From JAWXCE01 sp034440495 (GTDB taxonomy: Bacteria; Pseudomonadota; Alphaproteobacteria; Rhizobiales; Rhodomicrobiaceae): a DNA stretch of 64,000 nucleotides. Location: NCBI GenBank assembly GCA_034440495.1, contig JAWXCE010000002.1, positions 58,947 to 122,946 on the forward strand, given 5' to 3'. A program made the position numbers and the translations under genes. The notes under the pieces were generated by a model that saw nothing but the letters and a program-made list of their open reading frames with translations, searched no databases and had not been told where the DNA came from. Below are positions 36,736-45,846 of this stretch, one piece after another; the first letter of the stretch is position 1, and each line of letters begins with the position of its first letter.

Positions 36736-37713
36736 ATGATCTCCACCAAATCTACCTGCTTTTTGCGAGCCGTTGCCATTTTGGCGTTTTCGCTGTGCGC
36801 TTCGATTGCGACGGTGGAAGGCTACGCCGCTCCCTCCGAGGCCGCTCAAAAGAAAAACAACAAGACTAAAAGTCCGCCAGCCGTCTTGAAACCGGAATTG
36901 CCGACGCCTCCACCCTTGCCGTCCAAAGCCCCGAATAGCACGCCCAAGGCGGCAAAAGCGCCCGGCGATGGCAAGCTGGAGCCGCAAAAACCGCTCGTGC
37001 CGTTTGGCCCCCCTCCCCCGCCAGAAGTCTGGTCGCCCGAGCAGATTCGCGAGGCGGCGGCTGAATGCTCCAATCTGCTTAGTGGCCAGCCAATCGAGTT
37101 TGAAGCGTTACCGCCGATCCGAGAGGGATCATGCGGCGCTCCCGCCCCTCTTAAAGTGGAGGCTTTTGCCAGGGAGCCAGCGCTGGAAATCCGGCCCGCC
37201 GCGATCATGACCTGCAAAATGACCGCCGCATTGAATGAATGGATTGAAAAAGTGGTGCAGCCGCGCGCGAAGGAGTTGCTGCATGCGAACATCATCCACA
37301 TCTCCAACGTGGCGTCATACCACTGTCGGCATCGCTATAACGATCCGTTGCAGCGCATCAGCAACCACGCTTATGCGGGTGCCCTCGACATATCCGAGTT
37401 CCTGACGGCGAAGGGTGAGCGTATCAATGTGCTGGAGCATTGGCCGCTGGATGATGAGCGCGCGAGATTTTTGAAGGACATTCACAAGGGCGCCTGCGAG
37501 ATCTTTGGCACGACGCTTGGGCCGGAGGCAAATGAGGCGCACAAAAACCACTTTCACCTCGATGCGCAAACCCGCCGCACGCCGTTTTGCGACGGCGTCA
37601 AGGATAAGACGAGCAAGGAAAGCTTGGAAGCTCCACCGCCTGCGCCTCAGCCCAAATCCGCAACAAGTCAGAATGCAGCGACACCCGCCGGGCAAAGGCG
37701 CAAGAAGCGCTAA
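36736..37713 (+). CDS. Secreted extensin-like protein (Extensin_C domain)
   Basis: 325 residues: a signal peptide (LRAVAILAFSLCASIATVEGYAA), a Pro/Lys-rich low-complexity region (about residues 33-98), then the Extensin_C domain common in alphaproteobacteria. This domain has the fold and ligands of LAS metallopeptidases (D-Ala-D-Ala carboxypeptidase-like): SNHAYAGALDISEF with His and Asp, and AHKNHFHLDAQ with the second His. Conserved Cys residues (ECSNLL, GSCGAP, MTCKM, YHCRHRY, GACEIFG, TPFCDGV) suggest disulfides in the periplasm. A wall-acting enzyme is inferred. The tail is Pro- and Lys-rich. Confidence 0.87.
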   Translation: MISTKSTCFLRAVAILAFSLCASIATVEGYAAPSEAAQKKNNKTKSPPAVLKPELPTPPPLPSKAPNSTPKAAKAPGDGKLEPQKPLVPFGPPPPPEVWSPEQIREAAAECSNLLSGQPIEFEALPPIREGSCGAPAPLKVEAFAREPALEIRPAAIMTCKMTAALNEWIEKVVQPRAKELLHANIIHISNVASYHCRHRYNDPLQRISNHAYAGALDISEFLTAKGERINVLEHWPLDDERARFLKDIHKGACEIFGTTLGPEANEAHKNHFHLDAQTRRTPFCDGVKDKTSKESLEAPPPAPQPKSATSQNAATPAGQRRKKR

Positions 37714-37720
37714 CCCGGAC

Positions 37721-38236
37721 TTAAAGCTTTTTGCGATAAGTGGATGGAAATTTAAAGTCAGCCGGGAAGCCGATGAAAAGCTTTTGCGCACTCTCTGCGG
37801 TTAGGCGCGACCCTTCCACGAATATCCACAATTTTGAACCTTTGTCGCGCACGCCAAGCTGGAAATTAAGGCTGTCAGCCCGCTGACCGTTCGCCGTCGA
37901 GATCACCGTCAAGGTGTGGACTACGGCAAATTCAAAAGCGCCGCCTGCAAAAAACTCTGGCGGCTTTGGAAACTGGAATGACTCAATCTTCATGCCTGAT
38001 TGGTGCATTTTCGCAACCGCCTGTTGAACGCCTGAGCGCATTGCGGCTTCACCACCACTCAGTTCAAGAACGCGGGGATGCGTCATTTTTATCACCTTAT
38101 CAATGTCGCCTGCGTAGAGCGCGCGTGCCGTGGCCTCGACATCCTGCTTCACCTGTTCAGAGCGGCCTGCTAGTGCGAGATAAGCAAGCAAGGTGAGGAA
38201 TATCAAACAAACGGTCGACAAATATCGCGTAATCAC
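37721..38236 (-). CDS. Membrane-anchored NTF2-like hypothetical protein
   Basis: About 171 residues with one N-terminal membrane segment (YLSTVCLIFLTLLAYLALAG) and an exported domain. The pattern ARALYAGDIDKVIKMTHPRVLELSGGEAAMRSGVQQAVAKMHQSGMKIESFQF resembles the NTF2/SnoaL-like fold used in small exported proteins. An AGGAG lies just ahead of TTG 38242 and GTG 38236, so I start there rather than at 38323, which would overlap the upstream gene by 70 bases. It ends seven bases from the convergent extensin-like gene. No specific function is suggested. Confidence 0.65.
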   Translation of the reverse strand: MITRYLSTVCLIFLTLLAYLALAGRSEQVKQDVEATARALYAGDIDKVIKMTHPRVLELSGGEAAMRSGVQQAVAKMHQSGMKIESFQFPKPPEFFAGGAFEFAVVHTLTVISTANGQRADSLNFQLGVRDKGSKLWIFVEGSRLTAESAQKLFIGFPADFKFPSTYRKKL

Positions 38237-38253
38237 ATCCAAGCATCTCCTTT

Positions 38254-39210
38254 TCAAGCCCCGTCGGATGGCGGCATCACTGTGAGGAAGCCGTGATAGC
38301 GCACGATCAAGCCGGTTAGCCAATGGCCAATTTCAATTTTGAAGTTGAATGCATCATTTTCCGCCGACTCGGAGGCATGGCTCCACGGCGCGAGCCAGAG
38401 CGGGGCCGCCATGCCGAAAATACTCCAGCGCTTCAAAACCATGGTCAATTGCCCCGCGTCGGCGACTAGGGCGAACGAGAACGTCAATGGCCCGAAGCGT
38501 TCGCACAAAAGCCGGTCTGAACGGCCTTTGCCGACGCTCAAAACGCTTTTCATCTCGCGCCCATCGAAGTTGCGCAACCATTCCTCAGCCTTGCCACGCG
38601 GCGTGAAACTGACGCGCAGCGGCACGCTCTCTCCGGCTTCGGGAAATCCGAATAACCAGGCGACAAGAGCCTAGAAAACGCTATGGCCTCGCTCGACCCT
38701 CGCCATGCCTTTCGCCTGCATGACGCCAGTCAACTGGTGCATGTTGCGGATCGGCTCCGGCAATCCATCCCAGGCGTCTGCAAGCACGCGACGATAGAGA
38801 CAGGCATCGCTTTGTGACTCATCCACACGCTGGCCGGTAAAAATCGTGCGTTTGGCGAAGCTTTTCTCGTAATCCTCCAGCTCCAGATCGGATGTCGCGG
38901 CGCGGGCGCCCGGCGCCGGGCGCTGGCCATCAAGGCTACGGCGCACAATCGCCTCGATAGCCATGGACGGGATGAGCGGCCCGTCATCGCCCTCCGCCAG
39001 CAAATGCCACGAGCGGACGGCGCGCAATAGGCTGGCGGAAAACGCTTGTGCTTTCGCTTTGAAGCGCCCCGCGATGATAAGGGTTAGGCGCGGCTCATCC
39101 GCCAGCAACTGCGCCAGCCGTCCACCGAAAACGCCATATCCGCCGATGATGAGAACCCGAAGCCGCTCGCCCTGCATCTTCGACTCCCCGCCCTGCGTCT
39201 TCCATTTCAT
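38254..39210 (-). pseudogene. Decayed saccharopine dehydrogenase-like/DUF4166 gene (internal deletion plus in-frame TAG)
   Basis: The frame begins with a Rossmann NAD(P)-binding start (RLRVLIIGGYGVFGGRLAQLL, then LIIAGRFKAKAQAF) as in proteins that join a saccharopine-dehydrogenase-like domain to DUF4166. After about 60 residues it jumps to the far end of that domain (WHLLAEGDDGPLIPSMAIEAIVRR), so some 300 codons are missing without a frame change. It then runs into the DUF4166 part (LYRRVLADAWDGLPEPIRNMHQL) and stops at TAG 38671-38673 within GHSVF. The same frame continues straight on with ALVAWLFGFPEAGESVPLRVSFTPRGKAEEW to base 38254, which is the rest of DUF4166. Intact relatives are about 550 residues. 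I read this as a dead gene. Confidence 0.82.
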
Positions 39211-39347
39211 GAATGTTTTTCAAGCGTGCGCCTTAAAGCGCTGCGCCGCATCAGGCGAAATGTCTCATTTTAGGCGTTGCGGCGTTTGCGCGCGGGGCTG
39301 CGAGGTGCTAAATGCTTTCGATCATCTTTTAGCCGGACATCCCCACC

Positions 39348-40397
39348 ATGGACACCAAAGCCCCACACCGCCCGAACCATCGCGCTATGATCGCGCACGA
39401 TATGCCTGCGGGCGGGTATCCGGCGACGCGGTTACGGCGAACGCGGGCAACAGCGTGGAGCCGCGCAATGGTGCGCGAAACCGTGCTGACGCCAGCCGAT
39501 CTGATCTGGCCGCTGTTTGTGGTCGAAGGCGCGAGTGTGCGCCAGCCCATCACTTCGATGCCCGGTGTCGAGCGATTGTCGGTCGATCTGGCCGTCGCGG
39601 CGGCGGAGCAGGCGGCGGCGGCGGGCATTCCGGCCATCGCGCTGTTCCCGAACACCGATCCCGCTTTGCGCAACGAGAGCGGCGACCAGGCTTTTAACCC
39701 TGAAAACCTCGTTTGCCGCGCCGTGCGCGCCGTGAAAGCCGCCGTGCCGGACATCGGCATTATTTGCGACGTGGCGCTCGACCCATACACAAGCCACGGC
39801 CATGACGGGCTGCTGATCGACGGCGAGATCGCCAACGACGAAACCGTGGACGCGCTCATCCGCCAATCGCTCGTGCAGGTGGAAGCGGGCTGCGATATCC
39901 TCGCGCCGTCCGACATGATGGACGGCCGTATCGGCGCCATTCGGCAGGCGCTTGAGGACGCGGGGCACAAAAACACTCTGATTATGGCCTACACCGCGAA
40001 ATACGCCTCCGCGTTTTATGGGCCGTTCCGCGAGGCGGTCGGATCGGGCGGATTGCTCAAGGGCGACAAGCGCACCTACCAGATGGACCCTGCGAACACC
40101 GAGGAGGCGCTACGTGAGGCCGAACTCGACCTCGCCGAGGGCGCGGACATGATTATGGTCAAGCCGGGCATGCCGTATCTGGATATCCTGCGCCGTATCA
40201 AGGATACGTTCAATGCGCCGACCTTCGCATATCAGGTCTCCGGCGAATACGCGATGCTGATGGCGGCGGCGCAGAACGGCTGGCTCGACCGCGAGCGCGT
40301 CATGCTCGAAAGCCTGATGGCGTTCAAGCGCGCAGGCGCCAGCGGCATCCTCACCTATTTCGCGCTCGATGCGGCCCGCCTTCTGGCTCCGCGATAA
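39348..40397 (+). CDS. hemB: Delta-aminolevulinic acid dehydratase (porphobilinogen synthase), Mg-type metal site
   Basis: HemB condenses two aminolevulinate molecules to porphobilinogen for haem. The 349 residues include RLRRTRATAWSRAMVRET, PLFVVEGASVRQPITSMPGVERLSVD, the active-site lysines in AYTAKYASAFYGPFREA and MVKPGMPYLDI, and YQVSGEYAML. The metal loop reads DVALDPYTSHGHDG, in which the zinc cysteines of animal and many bacterial enzymes are Ala/Asp. This matches the magnesium-dependent HemB of Bradyrhizobium. Downstream sequence is a dispersed palindromic repeat. Confidence 0.97.
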   Translation: MDTKAPHRPNHRAMIAHDMPAGGYPATRLRRTRATAWSRAMVRETVLTPADLIWPLFVVEGASVRQPITSMPGVERLSVDLAVAAAEQAAAAGIPAIALFPNTDPALRNESGDQAFNPENLVCRAVRAVKAAVPDIGIICDVALDPYTSHGHDGLLIDGEIANDETVDALIRQSLVQVEAGCDILAPSDMMDGRIGAIRQALEDAGHKNTLIMAYTAKYASAFYGPFREAVGSGGLLKGDKRTYQMDPANTEEALREAELDLAEGADMIMVKPGMPYLDILRRIKDTFNAPTFAYQVSGEYAMLMAAAQNGWLDRERVMLESLMAFKRAGASGILTYFALDAARLLAPR

Positions 40398-40410
40398 CGT
40401 TTACACACTT

Positions 40411-40510
40411 CGTCATTCCCGGGCTTGACCCGGCAATCCATTCTGGTCTCACATGCTAAAGGCAGACTGTATCCCCGGGTCTGCGCTTCGCTCCGCCTGG
40501 GGAATGTCGA
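40411..40510. repeat. Dispersed palindromic repeat (first copy) between hemB and the threonine ammonia-lyase gene
   Basis: The outer arms CGTCATTCCCG (40411-) and GGGGAATGTCG (ending 40510) are imperfect reverse complements. Inside are GGGCTTGACCCGG and CCCGGGTCTGCGCTTCGCTCCGCC. This design is that of the mobile-looking palindromic elements scattered through many alphaproteobacterial genomes. It fills the gap after hemB and could form a large hairpin in the transcript. Confidence 0.75.
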
Positions 40511-40526
40511 GCAAAGTGCGCGCGCG

Positions 40527-41759
40527 ATGGAAGATGGCAGTCAGCAGGAGTTTGCGGTTAGCTACCGTGACGTATTCGAGGCGTCGAAGCTGATCCCAGG
40601 CGTTATACTGCGAACGCCGACCTTGCCCGCGCCGAAGCTGTCCGCGCTCACCGGCGCGGATGTTTACGTGAAGTACGAGAATTTGCAGGTGACGGCGTCG
40701 TTCAAGGATCGCGGAGCGCTGGTGAAATTGCTTTCGCTATCAGCGGAAGAGAGGAGGCAAGGCGTTATCGCCATGTCGGCGGGCAATCATGCGCAGGCGG
40801 TCGCCTATCATGCGCAGCGGCTCGGCGTGCCCGCGACAATCGTCATGCCAGAGCGCACGCCTATCATCAAGGTGGCGAACACGGAAGGCTACGGCGCGCG
40901 CGTGGTGCTGGCGGGCGAAACGCTGGCCGAGTCGCGGGAGACGGCGGTGCGCATCAGCGAGGCGGAGCAGCTCGTGCTCGTGCATCCTTATGATGATGCC
41001 CGCGTCATCGCCGGGCAAGGAACGCTGGCATTGGAAATGCTAGCGGACGAGCCAGAGCTGGACTGCGTGGTTATCCCCATCGGCGGCGGCGGCATGATCG
41101 CAGGCTGCGCCATCGCATTGAAACAACTGAAGCCATCCATTGAGATTTTCGGTGTGGAGTCCGCGCATTACCCGTCGATGAGCGCGGCCGTGCGTGGCGA
41201 TGCGGCAGTGTGCGGGGGGCAAACGCTGGCCGAGGGCATCGCGGTGAAGGCGCCGGGGCTGCTGTGCATCCCTATCGTCAAAGCGCTGGTTTCGGATATT
41301 ATACTTGTCGATGAAACGGCGATCGAGCGGGCGATCAGCGCTTTTCTCGGTTTGCAGAAAACCATGGCGGAGGGCGCGGGCGCGGCAGGTCTGGCGGCGC
41401 TGCTGACGCAACCGGAGCGGTTTGCGGGGCGCAAAGTGGGCCTCGTGCTCTGCGGCGGGAACATCGACAGTCGTGTGCTCGCCTCCATCATGATCCGCGA
41501 CCTTGAGCGGCAGGATAAAATCATCTCGCTACGCCTCGTCATCGACGACAAGCCGGGGATGCTCGGCGCCATCGCCGTGCAGCTTGGCGCGAGCGGCGCC
41601 AATATCCTGGAGGTCATGCACCGGCGGACGCTGCTGAACGTGCCAGCGAAAGGCGCAATTCTCGATGTGGTGGTGGAGGTGAAGAACGCCGACCACGCCC
41701 GCGAGGTAATGAACGCGCTGGAGGCCGCCGGCCACCCCGTCATGCGCATCGACGCATGA
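40527..41759 (+). CDS. ilvA: Threonine ammonia-lyase with C-terminal ACT domain
   Basis: PLP enzyme that deaminates threonine to 2-oxobutanoate, the first step to isoleucine or a catabolic step. From the ATG at 40527 it has 410 residues: PLP-lysine in TASFKDRGALVKL near residue 56, IAMSAGNHAQAVAYHAQRLG, the phosphate loop PIGGGGMIAG near 190, then a single ACT domain from about residue 335 (SLRLVIDDKPGMLGAIAVQLGASGANILEV). One ACT domain rather than two, and this length, fit the short TdcB/IlvA type of alphaproteobacteria. Upstream codons in the same frame belong to the palindromic repeat. Whether its role is anabolic or catabolic is not settled by sequence. Confidence 0.92.
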   Translation: MEDGSQQEFAVSYRDVFEASKLIPGVILRTPTLPAPKLSALTGADVYVKYENLQVTASFKDRGALVKLLSLSAEERRQGVIAMSAGNHAQAVAYHAQRLGVPATIVMPERTPIIKVANTEGYGARVVLAGETLAESRETAVRISEAEQLVLVHPYDDARVIAGQGTLALEMLADEPELDCVVIPIGGGGMIAGCAIALKQLKPSIEIFGVESAHYPSMSAAVRGDAAVCGGQTLAEGIAVKAPGLLCIPIVKALVSDIILVDETAIERAISAFLGLQKTMAEGAGAAGLAALLTQPERFAGRKVGLVLCGGNIDSRVLASIMIRDLERQDKIISLRLVIDDKPGMLGAIAVQLGASGANILEVMHRRTLLNVPAKGAILDVVVEVKNADHAREVMNALEAAGHPVMRIDA

Positions 41760-42196
41760 TCAAGCTTCGCAATTTAGGCTGCGTGGACCTTAATTATTCG
41801 CAAATTATCACAGCAAGTCCGACTTGTATGAAAAACCTATTTCTGCCGATGTGTTTATATAAACTTATCGTTTAAATAAACTATGGCAGCGATACGCCAT
41901 CCTGCAATAAACGATCCTAAAAATAAGCGTTTTGCTCCAATAGGTAGGTCCTTTCTAGGGTTGCTTGAAAAACGAGGTATGTCCTGAATAGGGGAGAATG
42001 GATTATCCATATTTAAATTCCATCCGTTAGATAAATAGAAATACACATCTAACGCAAAATTATATATACCGTAATACAAACTCTAAATGATAAATACAAT
42101 TAGACAAAGCATCTCTATTGCAGCCATGTTTTATCCGGTTAACTACCGAACATAGTGATTTTACGTTCGAAGAAACAACTAAGTTCTTAGTAGCGC
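41760..42196. other. AT-rich gap with one doubtful small frame
   Basis: These 437 bases are clearly more AT-rich than the flanks. The only frame with any character is on the minus strand at 41855-42079 (74 codons, TTG start): text such as SNGWNLNMDNPFSPIQDIPRFSSNPRKDLP and a hydrophobic end AGWRIAAIVYL. It has no good ribosome site and I do not recognise it. It may be a leftover of a transferred gene. Confidence 0.35.
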
Positions 42197-43198
42197 CTAA
42201 AGCTCGGTCGGTTTCTCGCCGCCGACTTCGGCGGGGTCGAAATCGTAGTGGCGGTTGCAGAACTCGCACTTCACGAGAATGCGGCCCTGCTCCACCATGC
42301 CGTCCAGCTCGGTTTTCTCGAAGCTATTGAGGATGTCCTCAATCCGGGCGCGGGAGCATGAACACACGGCCTGCACCTGCGACGGCGGGAAGGCGCGCAC
42401 CTGCTCCTCGTGAAACAGGCGGTATAGCAGCCTCTCGGGCGGCAAATCCGGATCAAGCAGCTCGTGATCCTCGACAGTTGAGGCAAGCGTGCGGGCGCGA
42501 ACCCAGTCCTCGTCGCCATCGTCGGGCGCGCTCCAATCGAGTTGCTCGCTGTCCGCCCGGTCGCTCACGCCGCCTTCGCCGGTGAGTTTCTGAACCAGCA
42601 GGCCACCCGCACGCCAGCCCCAGACAGGCGCATTGCCATTTTCGCCCGCCGTGTAGGCCCGCGCCACTGCGACGCGCAGGAAAGTCGGAATTTGCTCGGA
42701 CTGGCGGAAATACAAATCGGCGGCTTCGGCAAGCGTTTCGCCCTCAAGCGCCACAACGCCCTGATATCGCTCCAAGCCAGCGCCCGGATCGATAGTCATA
42801 GCCAGATGCCCGTCTCCGAGCAGCCCGGCTGAATCACGAGCGGCGCCGTTTTGGAGCGCATCAATGGCCTCCTGATCGAAGCTGGCATAGCCCCGCATGT
42901 CGCCGGACGATTTGTATTGCGCCACTAGCGTGCTGACCGGCCCGTCAGAGCTGGTTTGCAATATCATGCCGCCATCTTCTATTTTAAGCGCGGTTCCGAG
43001 CAGCGCGGCCAACGTAAGAGCTTCCCCCAACAGCGCGGAAACCGGCTCAGGGTAGTTGTGTTGCTCCAGAATAGCCTCGATTGTCTTGTCGGCGCGTATC
43101 AGCCGTCCGCGCGCTCCGGCCGTTTCAATCTGAAATGGCAGAACATAGTCATCTGCTGGCAAGGTCAGGGCGCCAGCGCCATTGTCGGCAACTGTCAT
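42197..43198 (-). CDS. hslO: Redox-regulated chaperone Hsp33
   Basis: Hsp33 becomes an active holdase in the cytoplasm when its zinc cysteines oxidise. The 333 residues include VSALLGEALTLAALLGTALKIEDGGMILQTSSDGPVSTLVAQY, a middle YFRQSEQIPTFLRVAV, and the C-terminal zinc site CSCSRARIEDIL and VKCEFCNRHYDFD (CxC plus CxxC). An alphaproteobacterial acidic insertion (SAPDDGDEDWVRARTL) is present. The ATG shares a base with the argF stop (TGATG), so the two are coupled; a GTG one codon earlier is also possible. Confidence 0.95.
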   Translation of the reverse strand: MTVADNGAGALTLPADDYVLPFQIETAGARGRLIRADKTIEAILEQHNYPEPVSALLGEALTLAALLGTALKIEDGGMILQTSSDGPVSTLVAQYKSSGDMRGYASFDQEAIDALQNGAARDSAGLLGDGHLAMTIDPGAGLERYQGVVALEGETLAEAADLYFRQSEQIPTFLRVAVARAYTAGENGNAPVWGWRAGGLLVQKLTGEGGVSDRADSEQLDWSAPDDGDEDWVRARTLASTVEDHELLDPDLPPERLLYRLFHEEQVRAFPPSQVQAVCSCSRARIEDILNSFEKTELDGMVEQGRILVKCEFCNRHYDFDPAEVGGEKPTEL

Positions 43199-44124
43199 CA
43201 CAAAATCTTCTCAAGACACCAGGCGAGGATGGCGCGCTGCCCGTGCAGCCGATTTTCAGCCTCATCGAATACAACGGATTGCGGCCCGTCCATCACCTCC
43301 GCCGTCACCTCACGGCCGCGATGCGCAGGCAGGCAATGCATGAAAATCGCTTCCGGCCTGGCCGCATCCATCAAATTAGCGTTAACCTGATAGGGTTGGA
43401 GCATGGCCATGCGACGCGCTTCGTCGTTCTGGCCCATGGACAGCCACACGTCTGTCACCACACAGTCGGCGGCGGATAGAGCTTCGCGCGGATCGGCTGT
43501 TACTTCAATGATAGCGCCCTCGGCTTTCGCCCAGGCAAGCAACTCAGCCGATGGCCGGAGTTCGTCAGGGCAGCCCACACGAAACGTAAAGCCGAACCGG
43601 GCGGCGCCGTGAATCCATGAGGTCGCCACATTATTGCTCGCATCTCCCGTCCAGGCGACGACGCGCCCGGCGATTGGCCCGCGATGCTCTTCGAATGTCA
43701 TAATGTCGGTGAATATCTGACACGGGTGCGAGCGGTCCGTCAGCCCGTTGATGACCGGCACGGTGGAGTTATCCGCCAGCTCCATCAGCCTTTCATGCGC
43801 GTTCGAGCGAAGCATGATGATATCCACGTAGCGCGACAGCACCTTCGCCGTGTCCGCCACCGTTTCCCCGCGCCCGAGCTGCATCTCGGTCGAGTTCAGC
43901 ACAAGCGTTTGACCGCCAAGCTGGCGCATGCCCACGTCGAAGGAAACGCGGGTACGCGTGGATGGCTTGTCGAACAACATGGCGAGCACCAGTCCGTTCG
44001 CCAAGTGCGAGGCGCTAATGTCCCCACGCTTTCGCGCCGCCTTCATGGCGTGGGCTTCGCGCAGGATGGCTTGGAGAACGTCGCCGTCCAATGCATCGAG
44101 ATCAAGAAAATGTCTTGGCACCAT
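43198..44124 (-). CDS. argF: Ornithine carbamoyltransferase
   Basis: Makes citrulline from ornithine and carbamoyl phosphate in arginine synthesis. From the ATG at 44124 it has 308 residues with the carbamoyl-phosphate site DKPSTRTRVSFDVGMRQLGG, LSRYVDIIMLR, SHPCQIFTDIMTF, the ornithine site in DVWLSMGQ, and FMHCLPAHRGREV. The frame is open upstream into the argD end, so I take the Met 19 bases after argD. The argD-argF-hslO order is common in Rhizobiales. Confidence 0.96.
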   Translation of the reverse strand: MVPRHFLDLDALDGDVLQAILREAHAMKAARKRGDISASHLANGLVLAMLFDKPSTRTRVSFDVGMRQLGGQTLVLNSTEMQLGRGETVADTAKVLSRYVDIIMLRSNAHERLMELADNSTVPVINGLTDRSHPCQIFTDIMTFEEHRGPIAGRVVAWTGDASNNVATSWIHGAARFGFTFRVGCPDELRPSAELLAWAKAEGAIIEVTADPREALSAADCVVTDVWLSMGQNDEARRMAMLQPYQVNANLMDAARPEAIFMHCLPAHRGREVTAEVMDGPQSVVFDEAENRLHGQRAILAWCLEKIL

Positions 44125-44143
44125 GGCCGGAAACAACGTGAGT

Positions 44144-45325
44144 TTAGTGTTGGGATGAGGCGGGAATCGATGTGAACGAAGCAGCGATTTTATCGCATGC
44201 CTCGCGTATCTCATCTTCGCCGATGATTAGCGGCGGCAACAGGCGAATAACGTTTTCACCAGCACCGACTGTAAGCAGCTTATTCTGCATGAAGGCGTCT
44301 AGCAAGGCTGGCGCGGGCGCGGCACATTTCAGTCCCAGCATAAGCCCTTCACCACGCACCTCTTCAATAAGGTCGGGGCGGCTGTCCTGCAGCGCGGCCA
44401 AATTCTGCTTCAGAAGCAGGCTCACGTCGCAGACGCGGGTGAGAAACTCCGTTGTCGCCACCACGTCGAGCACGGCGTTGCCCGCTGCCATGGCGAGCGG
44501 ATTGCCGCCAAATGTCGAGCCGTGCGTTCCCGCCGTCATGCCTTCCGCCGCGTCGAAAGTCGCGAGACACGCGCCAATCGGAAAGCCGCCCCCCAGACCT
44601 TTGGCGACGCCCATGATGTCCGGGATGACGCCCGCCCATTCGTGCGCGAACAGCTTGCCGGTGCGGCCCATGCCGGTTTGGACTTCATCGAATATCAGAA
44701 GCAGGCCGTTTTCATCGGCCAGATCGCGCAGGGCGCGCAGGAACGGCCAGCCGGAATGGCGGATGCCGCCCTCGCCCTGGATCGGCTCTATAAGGATAGC
44801 GGCGGTCTCGTGCGTAATCGCGGCTTTTACCTGTTCGAGATCGCCAAGCAAAACCTGGTCGAACCCATCGACCTTTGGCCCGAAGCCTGCAACATGTTTG
44901 TACTGGTTGCCAGCAGCGATCGTGGCCAGCGTGCGCCCGTGGAATGCGCCTTCAAAAGTAATGACCCTGTAACGCTCCGAGGCGCCGCGATTGCTGTGAT
45001 GCTTGCGCGCCATCTTGATGCAGCATTCAAGCGCTTCCGCGCCTGAGTTTCCGAAAAACACCGTATCAGCGAAAGTGAGCGAGGTTAACCGCTCTGCAAG
45101 GCGTTCCTGCCCAGCAACCCGATAGAGATTGGATGTATGCCAGAGCTTTTTCGCCTGTTCCGCAATGGCCTCCACCAGATGAGGGTGTGCGTGGCCGAGA
45201 ACATTAACGGCGACGCCTGCTGCAAAATCGAGATAGCGGCTGCCATTCGTTGCAAAAAGGTGCGCTCCCTCGCCGCGCTCAAAAAACACGTTCGCTCTAT
45301 TATAGGTTGGCAATACAGCGCTCAT
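44144..45325 (-). CDS. argD: Acetylornithine aminotransferase
   Basis: PLP class III aminotransferase of arginine synthesis (also able to act on succinyldiaminopimelate in some species). The 393 residues show YLDFAAGVAVNVLGHAHPHLVEAI, FFGNSGAEALECCIKMARK, TFEGAFHGRTLATI, LIFDEVQTGMGRTGKLFAHE, and the PLP-lysine within GVAKGLGGGFPIGACL, then THGSTFGGNPLA. Length is normal. It is the first gene of argD-argF-hslO. Confidence 0.96.
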   Translation of the reverse strand: MSAVLPTYNRANVFFERGEGAHLFATNGSRYLDFAAGVAVNVLGHAHPHLVEAIAEQAKKLWHTSNLYRVAGQERLAERLTSLTFADTVFFGNSGAEALECCIKMARKHHSNRGASERYRVITFEGAFHGRTLATIAAGNQYKHVAGFGPKVDGFDQVLLGDLEQVKAAITHETAAILIEPIQGEGGIRHSGWPFLRALRDLADENGLLLIFDEVQTGMGRTGKLFAHEWAGVIPDIMGVAKGLGGGFPIGACLATFDAAEGMTAGTHGSTFGGNPLAMAAGNAVLDVVATTEFLTRVCDVSLLLKQNLAALQDSRPDLIEEVRGEGLMLGLKCAAPAPALLDAFMQNKLLTVGAGENVIRLLPPLIIGEDEIREACDKIAASFTSIPASSQH

Positions 45326-45846
45326 TCAAGTCCAGCCTTAATAGAGGTGCGCCCGAAGCTATATGCACAGCCATCGCACGCGACCGAGCCTTAATACAAG
45401 GTAACCAAGATTTCTTATAATCTGTCAATTGGCGCAAAAGACACACTTTTTTTGAAAGTCGGACTTATTCCGCCACTGAAGCCCCAGCGGGTTTGTAATT
45501 CGGTCTCCAAAATGGCATTATCCTGGAACTGAAGGTCAGCCACCATGGCTTGGCGTCATTGTAAACATCGCGTAAGGCGTTTGTGTAGCAGCGCGTAATT
45601 GTTCGCTGTTTCCCGGTAGATCAGGTGTTCTTTATACCGGGTTCCCCCAAGTTGAGTTTGTGACGTTGTAATGTTGTGTTTCGCCGCATGTGAGGCATGA
45701 AGCCTTCGCGCGAGCGTGCTGTGATCCGTGGCGTAGAGCATCGACTTATTTCCTTGCGGAAGGAAATGGGGTGAACGTTGCTCTTTTTAAACGCCGAGGG
45801 CCGGATCTGCGTCAGCAAAATCGTGAAATGATGCAGGAGGCGGGTT
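45326..45846. promoter_or_regulatory. Divergent region between argD and gcrA with one possible small gene
   Basis: It must carry the argD promoter (minus) and the gcrA promoter (plus). I saw no GANTC site (the CcrM methylation motif) in the stretch I read ahead of gcrA. The only frame with support is 45556-45741 on the minus strand, listed separately. Confidence 0.4.
45556..45741 (-). CDS. Possible small protein of 61 residues, unknown
   Basis: The frame starts at ATG 45741 with an AAGGAA nine bases upstream and reads MLYATDHSTLARRLHASHA at its start and YRETANNYALLHKRLTRCL at its end. Composition is unlike a random frame (few rare codons) but no motif is recognised. Its place ahead of gcrA on the other strand gives no clue. 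It may be a remnant. Confidence 0.3.
   Translation of the reverse strand: MLYATDHSTLARRLHASHAAKHNITTSQTQLGGTRYKEHLIYRETANNYALLHKRLTRCLQ

Noticed and set aside
40425..40526. 34-residue N-terminal extension of the threonine ammonia-lyase
   Set aside because: It lies mostly in a dispersed repeat and has no family match.
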